The notes: generated by a model not told the origin, from the letters alone. DNA of 64,000 bases from Kiloniella majae (GCF_002118315.1 NZ_MTSZ01000010.1:28104-92103); one strand, 5' to 3'. Positions 26,702-35,113 are shown, numbered from the stretch's first letter. Program-made: numbers and translations.

Positions 26702-28156
26702 ATGGAATTTAAACCTTGGTTCAGTAAAGTTGCTGCGTTTGGCTTTTTCATGGTGCTTATGGGTTTGTTTCCAACTGTTTCAAGTGCTGCAGGTGCCGGG
26801 GCGCCCCATTTGGAAGGGCAGGATCTTGGTTTGATCTGGGTTATTCCTTTTGCCTGCATGCTTCTTTCTATTGCGGTTTTTCCACTTGTTGCACCACATT
26901 TTTGGCATAAGAATTTTGGTAAGATTTCCGGTTTCTGGGCGGTCAGTTTTTTGATCCCCTTTACCATTTTCTTTGGATATGAGTTGGCTCTTTATGAAAC
27001 TCTTCACGTCGGATTATTGGAATATTTCCCTTTTATCATTCTGCTTTTCAGTTTGTTTACTGTCGCTGGTGGTGTTCGGGTCCGTGGGAAGTTAACGGGC
27101 ACACCGGTTTTAAATACGACGATCCTGCTTATCGGCACGGCTTTGGCGAGCTTTATGGGAACTACGGGGGCGGCGATGTTGCTGATCCGTCCTTTAATTC
27201 GGGCAATGGAACACCGAAAGCACAAGACACACACCGTTGTGTTCTTTATTTTCCTTGTGGCAAATATTGGCGGTTCGCTGACGCCTCTTGGGGATCCTCC
27301 ACTCTTTTTAGGCTTTTTAAAAGGCGTAGACTTCTTCTGGCCGGCAGTTCACATGTTCTTGCCAATGCTGTTCCTGTCTATCGTTCTTCTGTTGGTGTAT
27401 TTCGCACTGGATAGCTTCTTGTATAACAAGGAAGGCCCGATCGCCGCACCTGAGCCTGTTGAGCCCACTGATGATGTTTCTTTTGCGCTGGATGGCAAAA
27501 TCAATCTCTTGTTATTGGTTGGTGTCGTTGCGGCAGTTCTGATGTCTGGTATTTGGAAGCCGGGTATTTCTTTTGATATTTACTACGTACATGTTGAATT
27601 ACAGAATATTGTTCGTGATGTAATACTCCTACTTCTTGCTTATCTGTCCCTGAGGCTTACGAACGATCAAAGCCGGAAAGATAACGGCTTTAACTGGTTC
27701 CCTATTTTGGAAGTGGGTAAACTTTTTATCGGCATTTTCATCACCATTATTCCGGCAATTGCGATCCTGAAAGCTGGCACGTCAGGGGCTTTGGGCGTTA
27801 TTGTTGAATCCGTGAGTACACCAACGGGTGAACCTGTTAACTACATGTACTTCTGGGCTACAGGTATTCTTTCAAGTTTTCTGGATAATGCGCCTACCTA
27901 TCTCGTCTTTTTTAATACGACGGGAAGCGATGTTGCGACCCTTACAGGGGAACTTTCAAATACATTGTTGGCGATTTCAGCGGGCGCAGTCTTTATGGGG
28001 GCCAATACCTATGTTGGTAATGCACCTAACTTTATGGTTCGTTCGATTGCAGAGGAAAGTGGCGTCCCAATGCCAAGCTTCTTTGGCTATATGTTATGGT
28101 CGGGGGCTATCCTTATCCCGTGTTTTGTTCTGCTGACCTTTATGTTCTTTATCTAG
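26702..28156 (+). CDS. Sodium:proton antiporter, NhaD/ArsB-like ion transporter family
   Basis: A polytopic membrane protein of 484 residues with about 11-13 hydrophobic segments, one of which (residues 10-29) may act as a signal sequence ending at SSAAGA. It belongs to the ion transporter superfamily that includes NhaD and CitT. Diagnostic stretches are NTTILLIGTALASFMGTTGAAMLLIRP (quoted in part), NIGGSLTPLGDPPLFLGFL and, in the second half, FLDNAPTYLVFFN and GANTYVGNAPNFM, the paired re-entrant motifs. Such proteins exchange Na+ or Li+ for protons in marine bacteria. It is monocistronic, with a strong ribosome-binding site and terminator. Confidence 0.88.
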   Translation: MEFKPWFSKVAAFGFFMVLMGLFPTVSSAAGAGAPHLEGQDLGLIWVIPFACMLLSIAVFPLVAPHFWHKNFGKISGFWAVSFLIPFTIFFGYELALYETLHVGLLEYFPFIILLFSLFTVAGGVRVRGKLTGTPVLNTTILLIGTALASFMGTTGAAMLLIRPLIRAMEHRKHKTHTVVFFIFLVANIGGSLTPLGDPPLFLGFLKGVDFFWPAVHMFLPMLFLSIVLLLVYFALDSFLYNKEGPIAAPEPVEPTDDVSFALDGKINLLLLVGVVAAVLMSGIWKPGISFDIYYVHVELQNIVRDVILLLLAYLSLRLTNDQSRKDNGFNWFPILEVGKLFIGIFITIIPAIAILKAGTSGALGVIVESVSTPTGEPVNYMYFWATGILSSFLDNAPTYLVFFNTTGSDVATLTGELSNTLLAISAGAVFMGANTYVGNAPNFMVRSIAEESGVPMPSFFGYMLWSGAILIPCFVLLTFMFFI

Positions 28157-28178
28157 CGGAAAATAATGCTTGATTTTG

Positions 28179-28208
28179 AAAAAGCGCTCCTCTGTAGGAG
28201 CGCTTTTT
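28179..28208 (+). terminator. Intrinsic terminator of the antiporter gene
   Basis: A stem AAAAAGCGCTCC/GGAGCGCTTTTT with a 6-nt loop; its 3' arm provides the T run. It lies 22 bp after the stop codon. Confidence 0.88.
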
Positions 28209-28337
28209 ACGTTTATCGTACCTATAGATAAATAGTACCTTTTATCGAAACTATCTTTTTAATAAAATAGTCTATCACCTTCTTTACACATGCTTATTCT
28301 GAGTAAAAGAGCTTCGTCATAGAAAGATAAATCGGAC

Positions 28338-28664
28338 ATGTCGCAGATCAGCGCAATTAATTGTATTGAGGTACCGGATGGGTACGAAGAAATAGCAATT
28401 GAGATACGTGAACAGTATGTAAATTACTTTGAAAAGCAGCCTGGGTTTATTTCTTCGACCTTTTATCGGGCGTCAGTGCAAAATGATAAGATTAATTATA
28501 TCAATATTGTCGTTTGGGAAAATAAAGAGGCATACGATGCCGTGGTCAACAAGGGGTATGAAAACGCCGATGGTCTAAACTCAGATGGAATGAAAGTTTT
28601 AGGAAAAGGGTTTCCCGAGCCCATTAAAGTACATCCGGGTGTTTTTGAAATAATTAGCAGATAA
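28338..28664 (+). CDS. Antibiotic biosynthesis monooxygenase (ABM) domain protein
   Basis: This 108-residue protein has the ABM dimeric ferredoxin-like fold: the strand ISAINCIEVPDGYEEIAIEIREQ, the loop FEKQPGFISSTFYRA and the strand INIVVWENKEAYDAVV (quoted in part). ABM proteins include cofactor-free monooxygenases and haem-degrading enzymes, but many have no known reaction. It sits 52 bp upstream of the alpha/beta-hydrolase-like gene on the same strand and is probably co-transcribed with it. Confidence 0.82.
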   Translation: MSQISAINCIEVPDGYEEIAIEIREQYVNYFEKQPGFISSTFYRASVQNDKINYINIVVWENKEAYDAVVNKGYENADGLNSDGMKVLGKGFPEPIKVHPGVFEIISR

Positions 28665-28716
28665 GAGAATCGTTCTTCTTTTACTGTTCGTACTTTTCTT
28701 TTGGTGGAGATACCCC

Positions 28717-29766
28717 TTGCGGCAAATTTCTTTGGTTATATTTACCTACGTATCTGTGTTTTCAATCTTATTGTCCTTTTCGGTAAAGGCTGATGAAATA
28801 GTGGTTGGTGTTAGGTCGTTATCTGTAGAATCCCCTGAACGGTCCGCCCCATTAAATGTGATGATTTGGTATCCTGCAGGAGTTGGTGGGCAAACAACAA
28901 CAGTTGGGCAAAATGCCGTATTTGAGGGCACTGTTGCTCAAAAAAATGTCTCTGTTGCCACGGGTAAATTTCCAACAGTTTTGCTTTCTCATGGCGGAAT
29001 GAGATCAGCGTCGAACCAGAGTGCATGGCTTGCATCCCAACTTGTCACACGTGGGTTTATGGTGGTCGATGTTAAAGCGCCGCCACTTGGATATGATGAT
29101 GCTATCCTTGCAAATGTAGAGTTGTGGAAGCGGCCTGCCGATATTTCTGCAACGCTGACCGCGCTTGAAAACAAACCAGAATGGGCGACACATATTGATC
29201 GTCAAAGAATAGGTGCTGTTGGGTTTTTTCTGGGCGGAACCTCTGTTTTATCACTTGTTGGGGGCAGTATAGAAAAAGAAAAATTTGTTCGTTCGTGTGA
29301 TGAAATTGATAAGGGAATGGATTGTGCTTGGTTTGAGAAATTCGATGTAGATTTACGGAAAATTGATTTAACCGGATTAGATCAAAAACACAGGGATACA
29401 CGTATTAAAGGGGCTGTTGTTATTGACCCTGAGCTAACAGAGAGTCTTTCTGATCAAAGCTTGAGTAATGTAAGTGTTCCTATTCGCGTTATAAATTTGG
29501 GAACTACAGAAACGATTTCAAAGGCGCTTGATGCATCAAACCTTGCGAGAAAAATACCAACCTCAAGTTATTCGCAGATAGAAAATGCCAGCCAGTACAG
29601 TGCGTTCAGTATTTGTAAGCCAAAGGGTGCATTCATTCTAAAAGAAGAAGGTGCAGGGGATGAAATTTGTGTGTCTGACACTAAGATCGCACGTGAAAAG
29701 ATACACAATCAAATGGTCAATTTGATTGTGGAAGCACTAAATCAATATTTGAAAAAATCGCCTTAG
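28717..29766 (+). CDS. Exported alpha/beta-hydrolase-fold protein lacking catalytic residues
   Basis: The 349-residue product has a signal peptide (about residues 1-25, cleavage near VKADE) and the fold of predicted dienelactone/PAF-acetylhydrolase-like enzymes (FPTVLLSHGGMRSASNQS, then RIGAVGFFLGGTS). The nucleophile elbow, normally GxSxG, reads G-F-F-L-G, so Ser is replaced by Phe171 (codon TTT at 29227). Where the family normally has the catalytic His (AGHYSFL-like), this protein has NASQYSAF with Gln293. Both changes argue for a non-catalytic binding or structural role. The start is TTG 28717 behind GGTGGAG. The reading frame is otherwise intact. Confidence 0.8.
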   Translation: MRQISLVIFTYVSVFSILLSFSVKADEIVVGVRSLSVESPERSAPLNVMIWYPAGVGGQTTTVGQNAVFEGTVAQKNVSVATGKFPTVLLSHGGMRSASNQSAWLASQLVTRGFMVVDVKAPPLGYDDAILANVELWKRPADISATLTALENKPEWATHIDRQRIGAVGFFLGGTSVLSLVGGSIEKEKFVRSCDEIDKGMDCAWFEKFDVDLRKIDLTGLDQKHRDTRIKGAVVIDPELTESLSDQSLSNVSVPIRVINLGTTETISKALDASNLARKIPTSSYSQIENASQYSAFSICKPKGAFILKEEGAGDEICVSDTKIAREKIHNQMVNLIVEALNQYLKKSP

Positions 29767-29822
29767 TCTCATTTAGCTCAAGCGAATTTGCTTCTGACGG
29801 TGTAAATCTGTTTTTACTCTGT

Positions 29823-30653
29823 TTAGTGAGACATGATAACCGGGATTGTTGCTTCCTTTACCAGATGCTTTGTGACGCCACCAAGGAACATTTCTCTCAG
29901 ACGGCTATGGCCATAGGCACCGCAGACGATAACGTCACAAGACTGTGCCGTTGCGGCATCCTGGATGGTTTGCCCGATTGAGTTTTCAGTTTGGGCAATT
30001 TTAACGGTTTCTGCTTCGATGTTATGTCGCTTGAGGTAATTTCGTACTTCACTCAGCGAAAGGGCATCTTCTGTCTCTGGCTGAATTGTCAAAAGGAAAA
30101 CCTTCTCGGCTTTTTTCAGGGTGCTCAGGTTATCACGCACCGCACGCAAAGCTTCGCGGGTTCCTTTCCAGGCAACCATCATGCGCTTGCCCACATCTTT
30201 TGAGGCATCAAACCCCCGGGGGATCATAAGACAGGGTAGACCGCTGAGAAGGGTGATTTCTTCAACAAGGCGTGTTCTAAAACGGTCTTCAAAGTGCTCA
30301 AAGGTTGGCTGGCTGACGATAATGATATCGGCGGCATGAGCATGCTCGGCCAGAAGGCTGATGTGATCACCTTCTTCGACAATCCAGTTGTGAGAGATAT
30401 TTTCGCGATGGCAAATATCTTTAAACTCTTTTTCGAGTTCGTCAGCTCTGTTCTCTGCTGATTTTGTTGCATCCAGAAGATATTGTACCGATGCCCCGCG
30501 ACCGTAAACTTCGACAGGCATTCCGATTGGTGTTGTGATGAACAAGGCCGAGATATGAGCATCATTTTGCTCGGCAAGGCGCAGAGCGACATCCAGGCGG
30601 GTCTTGTGTTCATCATCATTGGCTAGGTGAACAAGGATGCTCTTGTGGCTCAT
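29823..30653 (-). CDS. Universal stress protein, two tandem UspA domains
   Basis: A protein of about 276 residues with two UspA-type alpha/beta domains (about residues 1-145 and 155-276). The second has the ATP-binding-type pattern GAYGHSRLREMFLGGVTKHLVKEATIPVIMSH (quoted in part; G-x2-G-x9-G-T/S form), while the first is diverged at this site. Tandem Usp proteins are induced by starvation or stress. I take ATG 30653, preceded by GGGAG; an in-frame upstream ATG exists at 30668. It is monocistronic. Confidence 0.9.
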   Translation of the reverse strand: MSHKSILVHLANDDEHKTRLDVALRLAEQNDAHISALFITTPIGMPVEVYGRGASVQYLLDATKSAENRADELEKEFKDICHRENISHNWIVEEGDHISLLAEHAHAADIIIVSQPTFEHFEDRFRTRLVEEITLLSGLPCLMIPRGFDASKDVGKRMMVAWKGTREALRAVRDNLSTLKKAEKVFLLTIQPETEDALSLSEVRNYLKRHNIEAETVKIAQTENSIGQTIQDAATAQSCDVIVCGAYGHSRLREMFLGGVTKHLVKEATIPVIMSH

Positions 30654-30911
30654 CGGTTTCTCCCTCATCGATTTCTCTGGCGATAACAGATTGATATTTC
30701 AAATTAATATTAACATAAGATATTGTGGTAATGACAAGATTTTTCTGCGTTAAAGTCAAAGTAATGTTACCAAGGTATTTAGCAGTTGCCTCAAGTACGT
30801 GCACAAATTAACGTTCTAGAGAACCGTGCTGCCGATTGATTTTTGATAAAAGCTTTTATCTGATTTTAATCCAAAGGCGAACATTGAAAAAACAGGAATA
30901 ACTAAATATCA

Positions 30912-31385
30912 ATGCCCTTTATCAAGACATATATAAACATGATCATTCTTGTATGCGGTATAGTATTTACCGCGACAAGCATGAGTATGGCGCAAACTGT
31001 GTTTGAAAAAGATACCCTGACTATTTTTACTGCAACGGGAAAAGCCCATAAGTTTGAGATCGAGGTTGCCTCAACAAATGAAGAGCGTTCTCAAGGGCTT
31101 ATGTATCGGAAGCACATGGCAGCAAACGCAGGCATGCTGTTTGTTTACGAGAAACCGAACAATGTTATGATGTGGATGAAAAACACCTATATCCCATTGG
31201 ATATGTTGTTTCTTAATTCTGAGGGTAAAATTGTTTATATTAAAGAAAATGCAACCCCGCATTCAACAAAAACCATCTCTTCAGATCAGGATGTAATCGG
31301 GGTATTGGAACTTAACGCCGGAACAGCATTCCGGCTTGGTATCAAGGTAGGGGATATTGCACAGCATCGGTTTTTGCAAAAATAG
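30912..31385 (+). CDS. DUF192 family protein, exported
   Basis: The 157-residue product has a hydrophobic N-terminus with a probable cleavage site after MSMAQ (about residue 28), then a DUF192 domain: HKFEIEVASTNEERSQGLMYRKHMAANAGMLFVY (quoted in part), MWMKNTYIPLDMLFL and IKENATPHSTKTISS. These are conserved family blocks of a small beta-barrel domain whose function is unknown. The length fits. It is convergent with the next gene, with a hairpin in the gap. Confidence 0.9.
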   Translation: MPFIKTYINMIILVCGIVFTATSMSMAQTVFEKDTLTIFTATGKAHKFEIEVASTNEERSQGLMYRKHMAANAGMLFVYEKPNNVMMWMKNTYIPLDMLFLNSEGKIVYIKENATPHSTKTISSDQDVIGVLELNAGTAFRLGIKVGDIAQHRFLQK

Positions 31386-31388
31386 TGC

Positions 31389-31416
31389 AATATAACCAGC
31401 TAATCGTGGTTGTATT
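31389..31416. terminator. Hairpin between convergent genes
   Basis: AATATAACCA (31389-31398) pairs with TGGTTGTATT (31407-31416), 10 bp with one G-T pair and an 8-nt loop. It fills the 31-bp gap between two convergent stop codons but lacks a clear T tract. Confidence 0.4.
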
Positions 31417-31719
31417 CTAGACCTTTGGTTCCAAAGCAGCCTTTTCCAGTTGTTTCCAGCCTTCGCCAGCAGCAACCAGACAGCTAATACCATGTGGTGT
31501 GGTTACAATAATGGTCCATGTTCCACCATCTTTGTTGGTGAGAACTTCGATTAAACCGCCTTTATTCGTAACGCCAAGGGCTTGAGTTTTTTCACTATAC
31601 CGATCAGAAAGCATTTCAAGAATACTATCGCGCTTATCACACTGATTTTGTGCATAAGCCGGTAATGTCGTAACGAAACCCGTAAAAGCGATCACAGCAA
31701 GAGTGATATACTTTAGCAT
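31417..31719 (-). CDS. Conserved hypothetical exported protein
   Basis: A 100-residue protein with a clear signal peptide (cleavage near AYAQN, about residue 23) and two cysteines in the mature part that could form a disulphide (in QNQCDKRDS and GISCLVAAGEGW). The central TQALGVTNKGGLIEVL and TWTIIVTTPHGISCLV pattern recurs in small periplasmic alphaproteobacterial proteins. No function is known. An excellent AGGAGG site lies 7 bp before ATG 31719. Confidence 0.75.
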   Translation of the reverse strand: MLKYITLAVIAFTGFVTTLPAYAQNQCDKRDSILEMLSDRYSEKTQALGVTNKGGLIEVLTNKDGGTWTIIVTTPHGISCLVAAGEGWKQLEKAALEPKV

Positions 31720-32169
31720 AGGGGCCTCCTTTCAGGGTGCCATATAGAGCGAGCACCTGCTCTGCTTAATATATTGCGCTACGTATCTTAAATTTCAATT
31801 AAACACCCTTGTTTCGATCAAGGGTTGAATGTTTTGAATAACTCCAAGTTTTGCGATGTTTTATTTAATATCATATGGTTATTTGATGTTTTTAATTTTT
31901 TTATACACAAAGTTGTGACATTTATGGGGCTTTTGTGATCGGAAGTTTTGCTTGTTAATTGATGTGAACTTGTGCTGCTGGTTGCTTTTTATGCTGTGTT
32001 ATCGGTGAAAATTCATCGACTAAACGGGGTTTGATCTTGACGTTTCCTTGAATAAACGGGATTGTCTGCACGAATTGGATATCTGCTGAATATGGTTGAG
32101 CCAGATATTGTTGCAACTGAGCACAGTTTTTGCACGTAAGTCTTTAGTACATAGCGATAGAATAAAATC
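31720..32169. other. Intergenic region upstream of prfC
   Basis: This 450-bp region between divergent genes is AT-rich. A hairpin, ACCCTTG (31805-31811) with CAAGGGT (31819-31825), lies about 85 bp before the exported protein gene on its strand and may belong to its leader. TTGACG near 32036 is a possible -35 for prfC, without a convincing -10. No open frame is supported. Confidence 0.4.
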
Positions 32170-33747
32170 ATGTCTTCTGAAATTGCCAAACAGGCTGAAG
32201 CCCGCCGCACCTTTGCGATTATTTCTCACCCGGATGCTGGTAAAACAACACTGACAGAAAAGCTACTGTTGTTGGGTGGCGCTATTCGCATGGCGGGTCA
32301 GGTGAAGGCCAAGGGCGAGAATAGACGTGCGCATTCGGACTGGATGAAGATCGAGCAGGCTCGTGGTATTTCGGTTACGACATCGGTTATGACCTTTGAA
32401 TACGAAGGAGCCACCTTCAACCTGTTGGATACACCGGGCCACGAAGACTTCAGTGAAGACACCTATCGTACACTGACCGCGGTTGATTCCGCGATCATGG
32501 TGATTGATGCCGCCAAAGGTATCGAGGCGCAAACACGCAAGCTTTTCGAAGTTTGTCGTTTGCGCGATATTCCGATCATTACCTTTGTCAACAAGATGGA
32601 CCGGGAAGGTCGCGAAGTTTTCGAAATTCTCGATGAGGTCGCCGAAGCGCTGGCGCTTGATACTGTACCGATGGTTTGGCCTGTCGGTGGCGGCGGTACT
32701 TTCAAAGGTTGTTATGATCTTGTCCGTGAAGAAATGATTCCTTTCACCGGGGAAGATAGCTATGGCACGCCGGTAAAGGCTGAACTTCTTGGTGACGAGC
32801 TACCAAATCTTATTCCTGGCGATCAGTACGATACGCTGTTGGAAGAGGCTGATCTGGCCATGGATGGTTATCCTGCTTTTGATCTGGAAAGCTACCGCGA
32901 AGGGCATTTGACGCCTGTGTATTTTGGATCGGCCTTGAAAAGCTTTGGTGTGAAACAGCTCTTGGATGCTGTCTTACAGTTTGCCCCGGCACCAACGACG
33001 CAGCCCGCAGAACCAAAAGCGGTTGAACCTTCTGATAGCAAGGTTACCGGCTTTGTCTTTAAGGTACAGGCGAACATGGACCCAAAACACCGGGACCGTA
33101 TCGCTTTTATGCGTATCTGTTCCGGTAAATTTAAGCGTGGGATGAAACTGCATCAGATCGGAACCGGTAAATCCATGAGCATCCATAACCCGATCATGTT
33201 CTTTGCCCAGAACAGAGAACTGGCAGAAGAGGCATGGCCGGGGGATATTATTGGAATTCCCAACCACGGAACGCTTCGGGTGGGGGATAGCATGACAGAG
33301 GGTGAAAACATCCGCTTCTCTGGTATTCCAAGTTTTGCGCCGGAGATCCTGCAAAGGGTGCGTCTTGATGATCCGCTCAGAGCCAAACATCTTTCCAAGG
33401 CTTTGGAGAGTTTGGCGGAAGAGGGTGTGACACAGGTATTCCGCCCTATTATCGGCGCCAGCTACATTGTCGGTGTTGTCGGGCAGCTACAGCTGGAAGT
33501 TCTGTTGTCTCGTATTGAGCAGGAATACGGCATTAATGTTGGTTTCGAGGCCGCACCATTTGTAACGGCCCGTTGGGTAACATCAGACGATGCTGCGGCT
33601 ATGAAACACTTTCTGGATCGCAACAAAGGCTCTCTGGCGGACGACAGAGACGGGTGCCCGGTATATATGGCGCGTAATCACTGGGACATGGGACGTATTC
33701 AGGAAGATAACCCCAAGCTCAACTTTACGGCGACCAGAGAACGATAG
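32170..33747 (+). CDS. prfC: Peptide chain release factor 3
   Basis: RF3 is the GTPase that ejects RF1/RF2 from the ribosome after peptide release. The 525-residue protein has the G1 loop ISHPDAGKTT (about residues 18-27), switch and G2 region with RGISVTTSVM, G3 DTPGHEDF, G4 NKMDRE and a normal two-domain C-terminus with the VVGQLQLEVL segment. The length is typical. The ribosome-binding site before ATG 32170 is weak. Downstream lie two unusual inverted repeats instead of a standard terminator. Confidence 0.96.
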   Translation: MSSEIAKQAEARRTFAIISHPDAGKTTLTEKLLLLGGAIRMAGQVKAKGENRRAHSDWMKIEQARGISVTTSVMTFEYEGATFNLLDTPGHEDFSEDTYRTLTAVDSAIMVIDAAKGIEAQTRKLFEVCRLRDIPIITFVNKMDREGREVFEILDEVAEALALDTVPMVWPVGGGGTFKGCYDLVREEMIPFTGEDSYGTPVKAELLGDELPNLIPGDQYDTLLEEADLAMDGYPAFDLESYREGHLTPVYFGSALKSFGVKQLLDAVLQFAPAPTTQPAEPKAVEPSDSKVTGFVFKVQANMDPKHRDRIAFMRICSGKFKRGMKLHQIGTGKSMSIHNPIMFFAQNRELAEEAWPGDIIGIPNHGTLRVGDSMTEGENIRFSGIPSFAPEILQRVRLDDPLRAKHLSKALESLAEEGVTQVFRPIIGASYIVGVVGQLQLEVLLSRIEQEYGINVGFEAAPFVTARWVTSDDAAAMKHFLDRNKGSLADDRDGCPVYMARNHWDMGRIQEDNPKLNFTATRER

Positions 33748-33760
33748 GGTCAGAATCTGC

Positions 33761-33787
33761 GACCTACTGACTTCTAATCAGTAGGTC
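33761..33787. repeat. Hairpin copying the anticodon arm of tRNA-Arg(TCT)
   Basis: GACCTACTGA (33761-33770) and TCAGTAGGTC (33778-33787) form a perfect 10-bp stem around the 7-nt loop CTTCTAA, exactly the anticodon loop of the tRNA-Arg(TCT) at 34862. The stretch ACTGACTTCTAATCAGTAGG plus TC (22 nt) is identical to that tRNA. It lies 13 bp after the prfC stop. It may be a tRNA remnant, an attachment-site relic or a transcript-end structure. Confidence 0.75.
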
Positions 33788-33822
33788 ATATACTCTGTAT
33801 TGATACGGAGCAGTATGTGATC

Positions 33823-33904
33823 GACAGAAAGATGGCGTAAACCCCCGGTGTTAGAGAAGGTGTTAGAGAATTTCTCCGCCAAAGGGGTTTACGCCGTTTC
33901 TGTC
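33823..33904. repeat. Long inverted repeat overlapping the DUF1491 3' end
   Basis: The left arm (33823-33845) begins GACAGAAAGATGGCG and ends AAACCCC; the right arm (33884-33904) is GGGGTTTACGCCGTTT followed by CTGTC. Apart from a 2-base indel and one mismatch, the arms are fully complementary over 21-23 bp, with 38 bp between. The right arm encodes the C-terminal residues of the DUF1491 protein; the left arm lies beyond its stop codon. Confidence 0.8.
33847..33870. repeat. Perfect 12-bp tandem duplication at the DUF1491 stop codon
   Basis: GGTGTTAGAGAA occurs twice back to back (33847-33858 and 33859-33870) in the loop of the long inverted repeat. The second copy contains the stop codon of the minus-strand gene; the first copy holds an in-frame duplicate of it. 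Confidence 0.85.
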
Positions 33905-34201
33905 TTCGAACTCCACAACCCAAAGGTCAGGATCACGCTTTACGGCACGTTCGACGTATTCATGGGCCGCGTAGTCATCCATAAGCTCGCCCTTGTTCGC
34001 CGCAAGCCATGCCAGGTTACCGTCAATATCGCGTGTCTGGCTTAACACTTGGCACCCCGGTCCCAGAAGATTGATCTTTAGCAATAAACTCCCGCGATCA
34101 GGATCACCTTTGTGGATGATCATGGCCGGGATTCCATTTTGATTGGACTGTCTGACCTGTGCCATGATCCAGAGATCTGATCCGAGGGAATTTTCTGTCA
34201 T
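33863..34201 (-). CDS. DUF1491 family protein
   Basis: The 112-residue product matches DUF1491, a short alphaproteobacterial family of unknown function. Typical features are an N-terminal LWIMAQVRQSNQNGIPAMII segment, the GDPDRGSLLLKIN strand and the late RDPDLWVVEFEDRNGVNPF motif. The final codons lie in an inverted repeat, and the stop codon lies in a 12-bp tandem duplication, so the C-terminus may have been remodelled recently. It is convergent with prfC. Confidence 0.85.
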   Translation of the reverse strand: MTENSLGSDLWIMAQVRQSNQNGIPAMIIHKGDPDRGSLLLKINLLGPGCQVLSQTRDIDGNLAWLAANKGELMDDYAAHEYVERAVKRDPDLWVVEFEDRNGVNPFGGEIL

Positions 34202-34369
34202 AACTGCTTATTAAACCTGGTTATCTGCAAACGTTCTTAAGGGGAATCTTTGGTCCTCTGGCTCTTGCCAAGTTAACTGGTTTTGCCGTTAGGGGGTAAA
34301 GACTTTCTTAAGTTATTCAGCGCATTGTCTCTTTTAAGGCGAAAATTACAATGATTTAAAAAAAGATTG

Positions 34370-34398
34370 TTGCCTTGCGTGTTACTCTGTCTTATACG
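34370..34398 (+). promoter_or_regulatory. Promoter of tRNA-Pro
   Basis: TTGCCT (34370-34375) and TATACG (34393-34398) are 17 bp apart, ending 13 bp before the tRNA, as expected for a stable-RNA promoter. Confidence 0.5.
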
Positions 34399-34411
34399 AT
34401 GACCGTGGAAA

Positions 34412-34488
<77 letters not shown>

Positions 34489-34535
34489 CTAAATTATATC
34501 GCTGGTTTCTTGAAGACCTGATACTAGAGGTAAAC

Positions 34536-34841
34536 ATGCAAGTTCGTATTTATCAGCCGCCGAAAAATGCAATGCAGTCTGGTCGTGCAAACACCAAACG
34601 CTGGCTTGTTGAATATGAACCTGACGCAGCGCGCGAGATTGAACCGCTTATGGGCTGGACATCTTCTCGTGATACGCGCGGACAGCTTCGTATGTGGTTC
34701 GATAGTAAAGAAGAAGCGATCGCATATGCACAACGTCAAGGTGTTATGTACAGCGTTGAAGAGCCTAAGGAACGGAAATTAAAGCCCAAAGGTTATGGCG
34801 ATAATTTCAGTACCACCCGCCTTGGTCGTTGGACACACTAA
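34536..34841 (+). CDS. NDUFS4-like accessory subunit of respiratory complex I
   Basis: This 101-residue protein matches the 'ETC complex I subunit conserved region' family, the bacterial counterpart of mitochondrial NDUFS4 (18 kDa), found in Alphaproteobacteria. Conserved blocks are RIYQPPKNAMQSGRANTKRW, the central LMGWTSSRDTRGQLRMWF (with the characteristic GWT-S-D pattern) and FDSKEEAIAYAQRQG. It sits on the matrix/cytoplasmic arm of NADH dehydrogenase. It lies between tRNA-Pro and tRNA-Arg and is well preceded by AGAGGT before ATG 34536. Confidence 0.92.
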   Translation: MQVRIYQPPKNAMQSGRANTKRWLVEYEPDAAREIEPLMGWTSSRDTRGQLRMWFDSKEEAIAYAQRQGVMYSVEEPKERKLKPKGYGDNFSTTRLGRWTH

Positions 34842-34861
34842 TCACCTGACAAAAGAATAAA

Positions 34862-34938
34862 GCGCCCGTAGCTCAGCTGGATAGAGCAACTGACTTCTAA
34901 TCAGTAGGTCGCAGGTTCGAATCCTGCCGGGCGCACCA
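34862..34938 (+). tRNA. tRNA-Arg (anticodon TCT)
   Basis: A 77-nt cloverleaf with encoded CCA. The acceptor stem GCGCCCG pairs with CGGGCGC; the anticodon stem CTGA/TCAG with loop CTTCTAA gives TCT, for AGA/AGG codons. Its anticodon arm is repeated in a hairpin at 33761-33787. A terminator follows directly, and the DNA beyond it changes to AT-rich accessory genes. Confidence 0.96.
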
Positions 34939-34944
34939 TGTATC

Positions 34945-34979
34945 AAAAGGCCTTAGCATAAATTGCTAAGGCCTTTTTT
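34945..34979 (+). terminator. Intrinsic terminator of tRNA-Arg
   Basis: A 14-bp perfect stem AAAAGGCCTTAGCA/TGCTAAGGCCTTTT with a 5-nt loop ends in a T run, 6 bp after the tRNA. Confidence 0.9.
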
Positions 34980-35113
34980 GTTTGGGCTGGCAAGTGTGTT
35001 AGCAAAATGAGGTATCAGTTATGTCTTGTTATCAGTGTGGTGTCGGAGGTGGGGAAATATACAGGTGGTGTACGACAGCTTGCTCTAATCGAACGTCTCA
35101 ATCTGTTGTTGAG

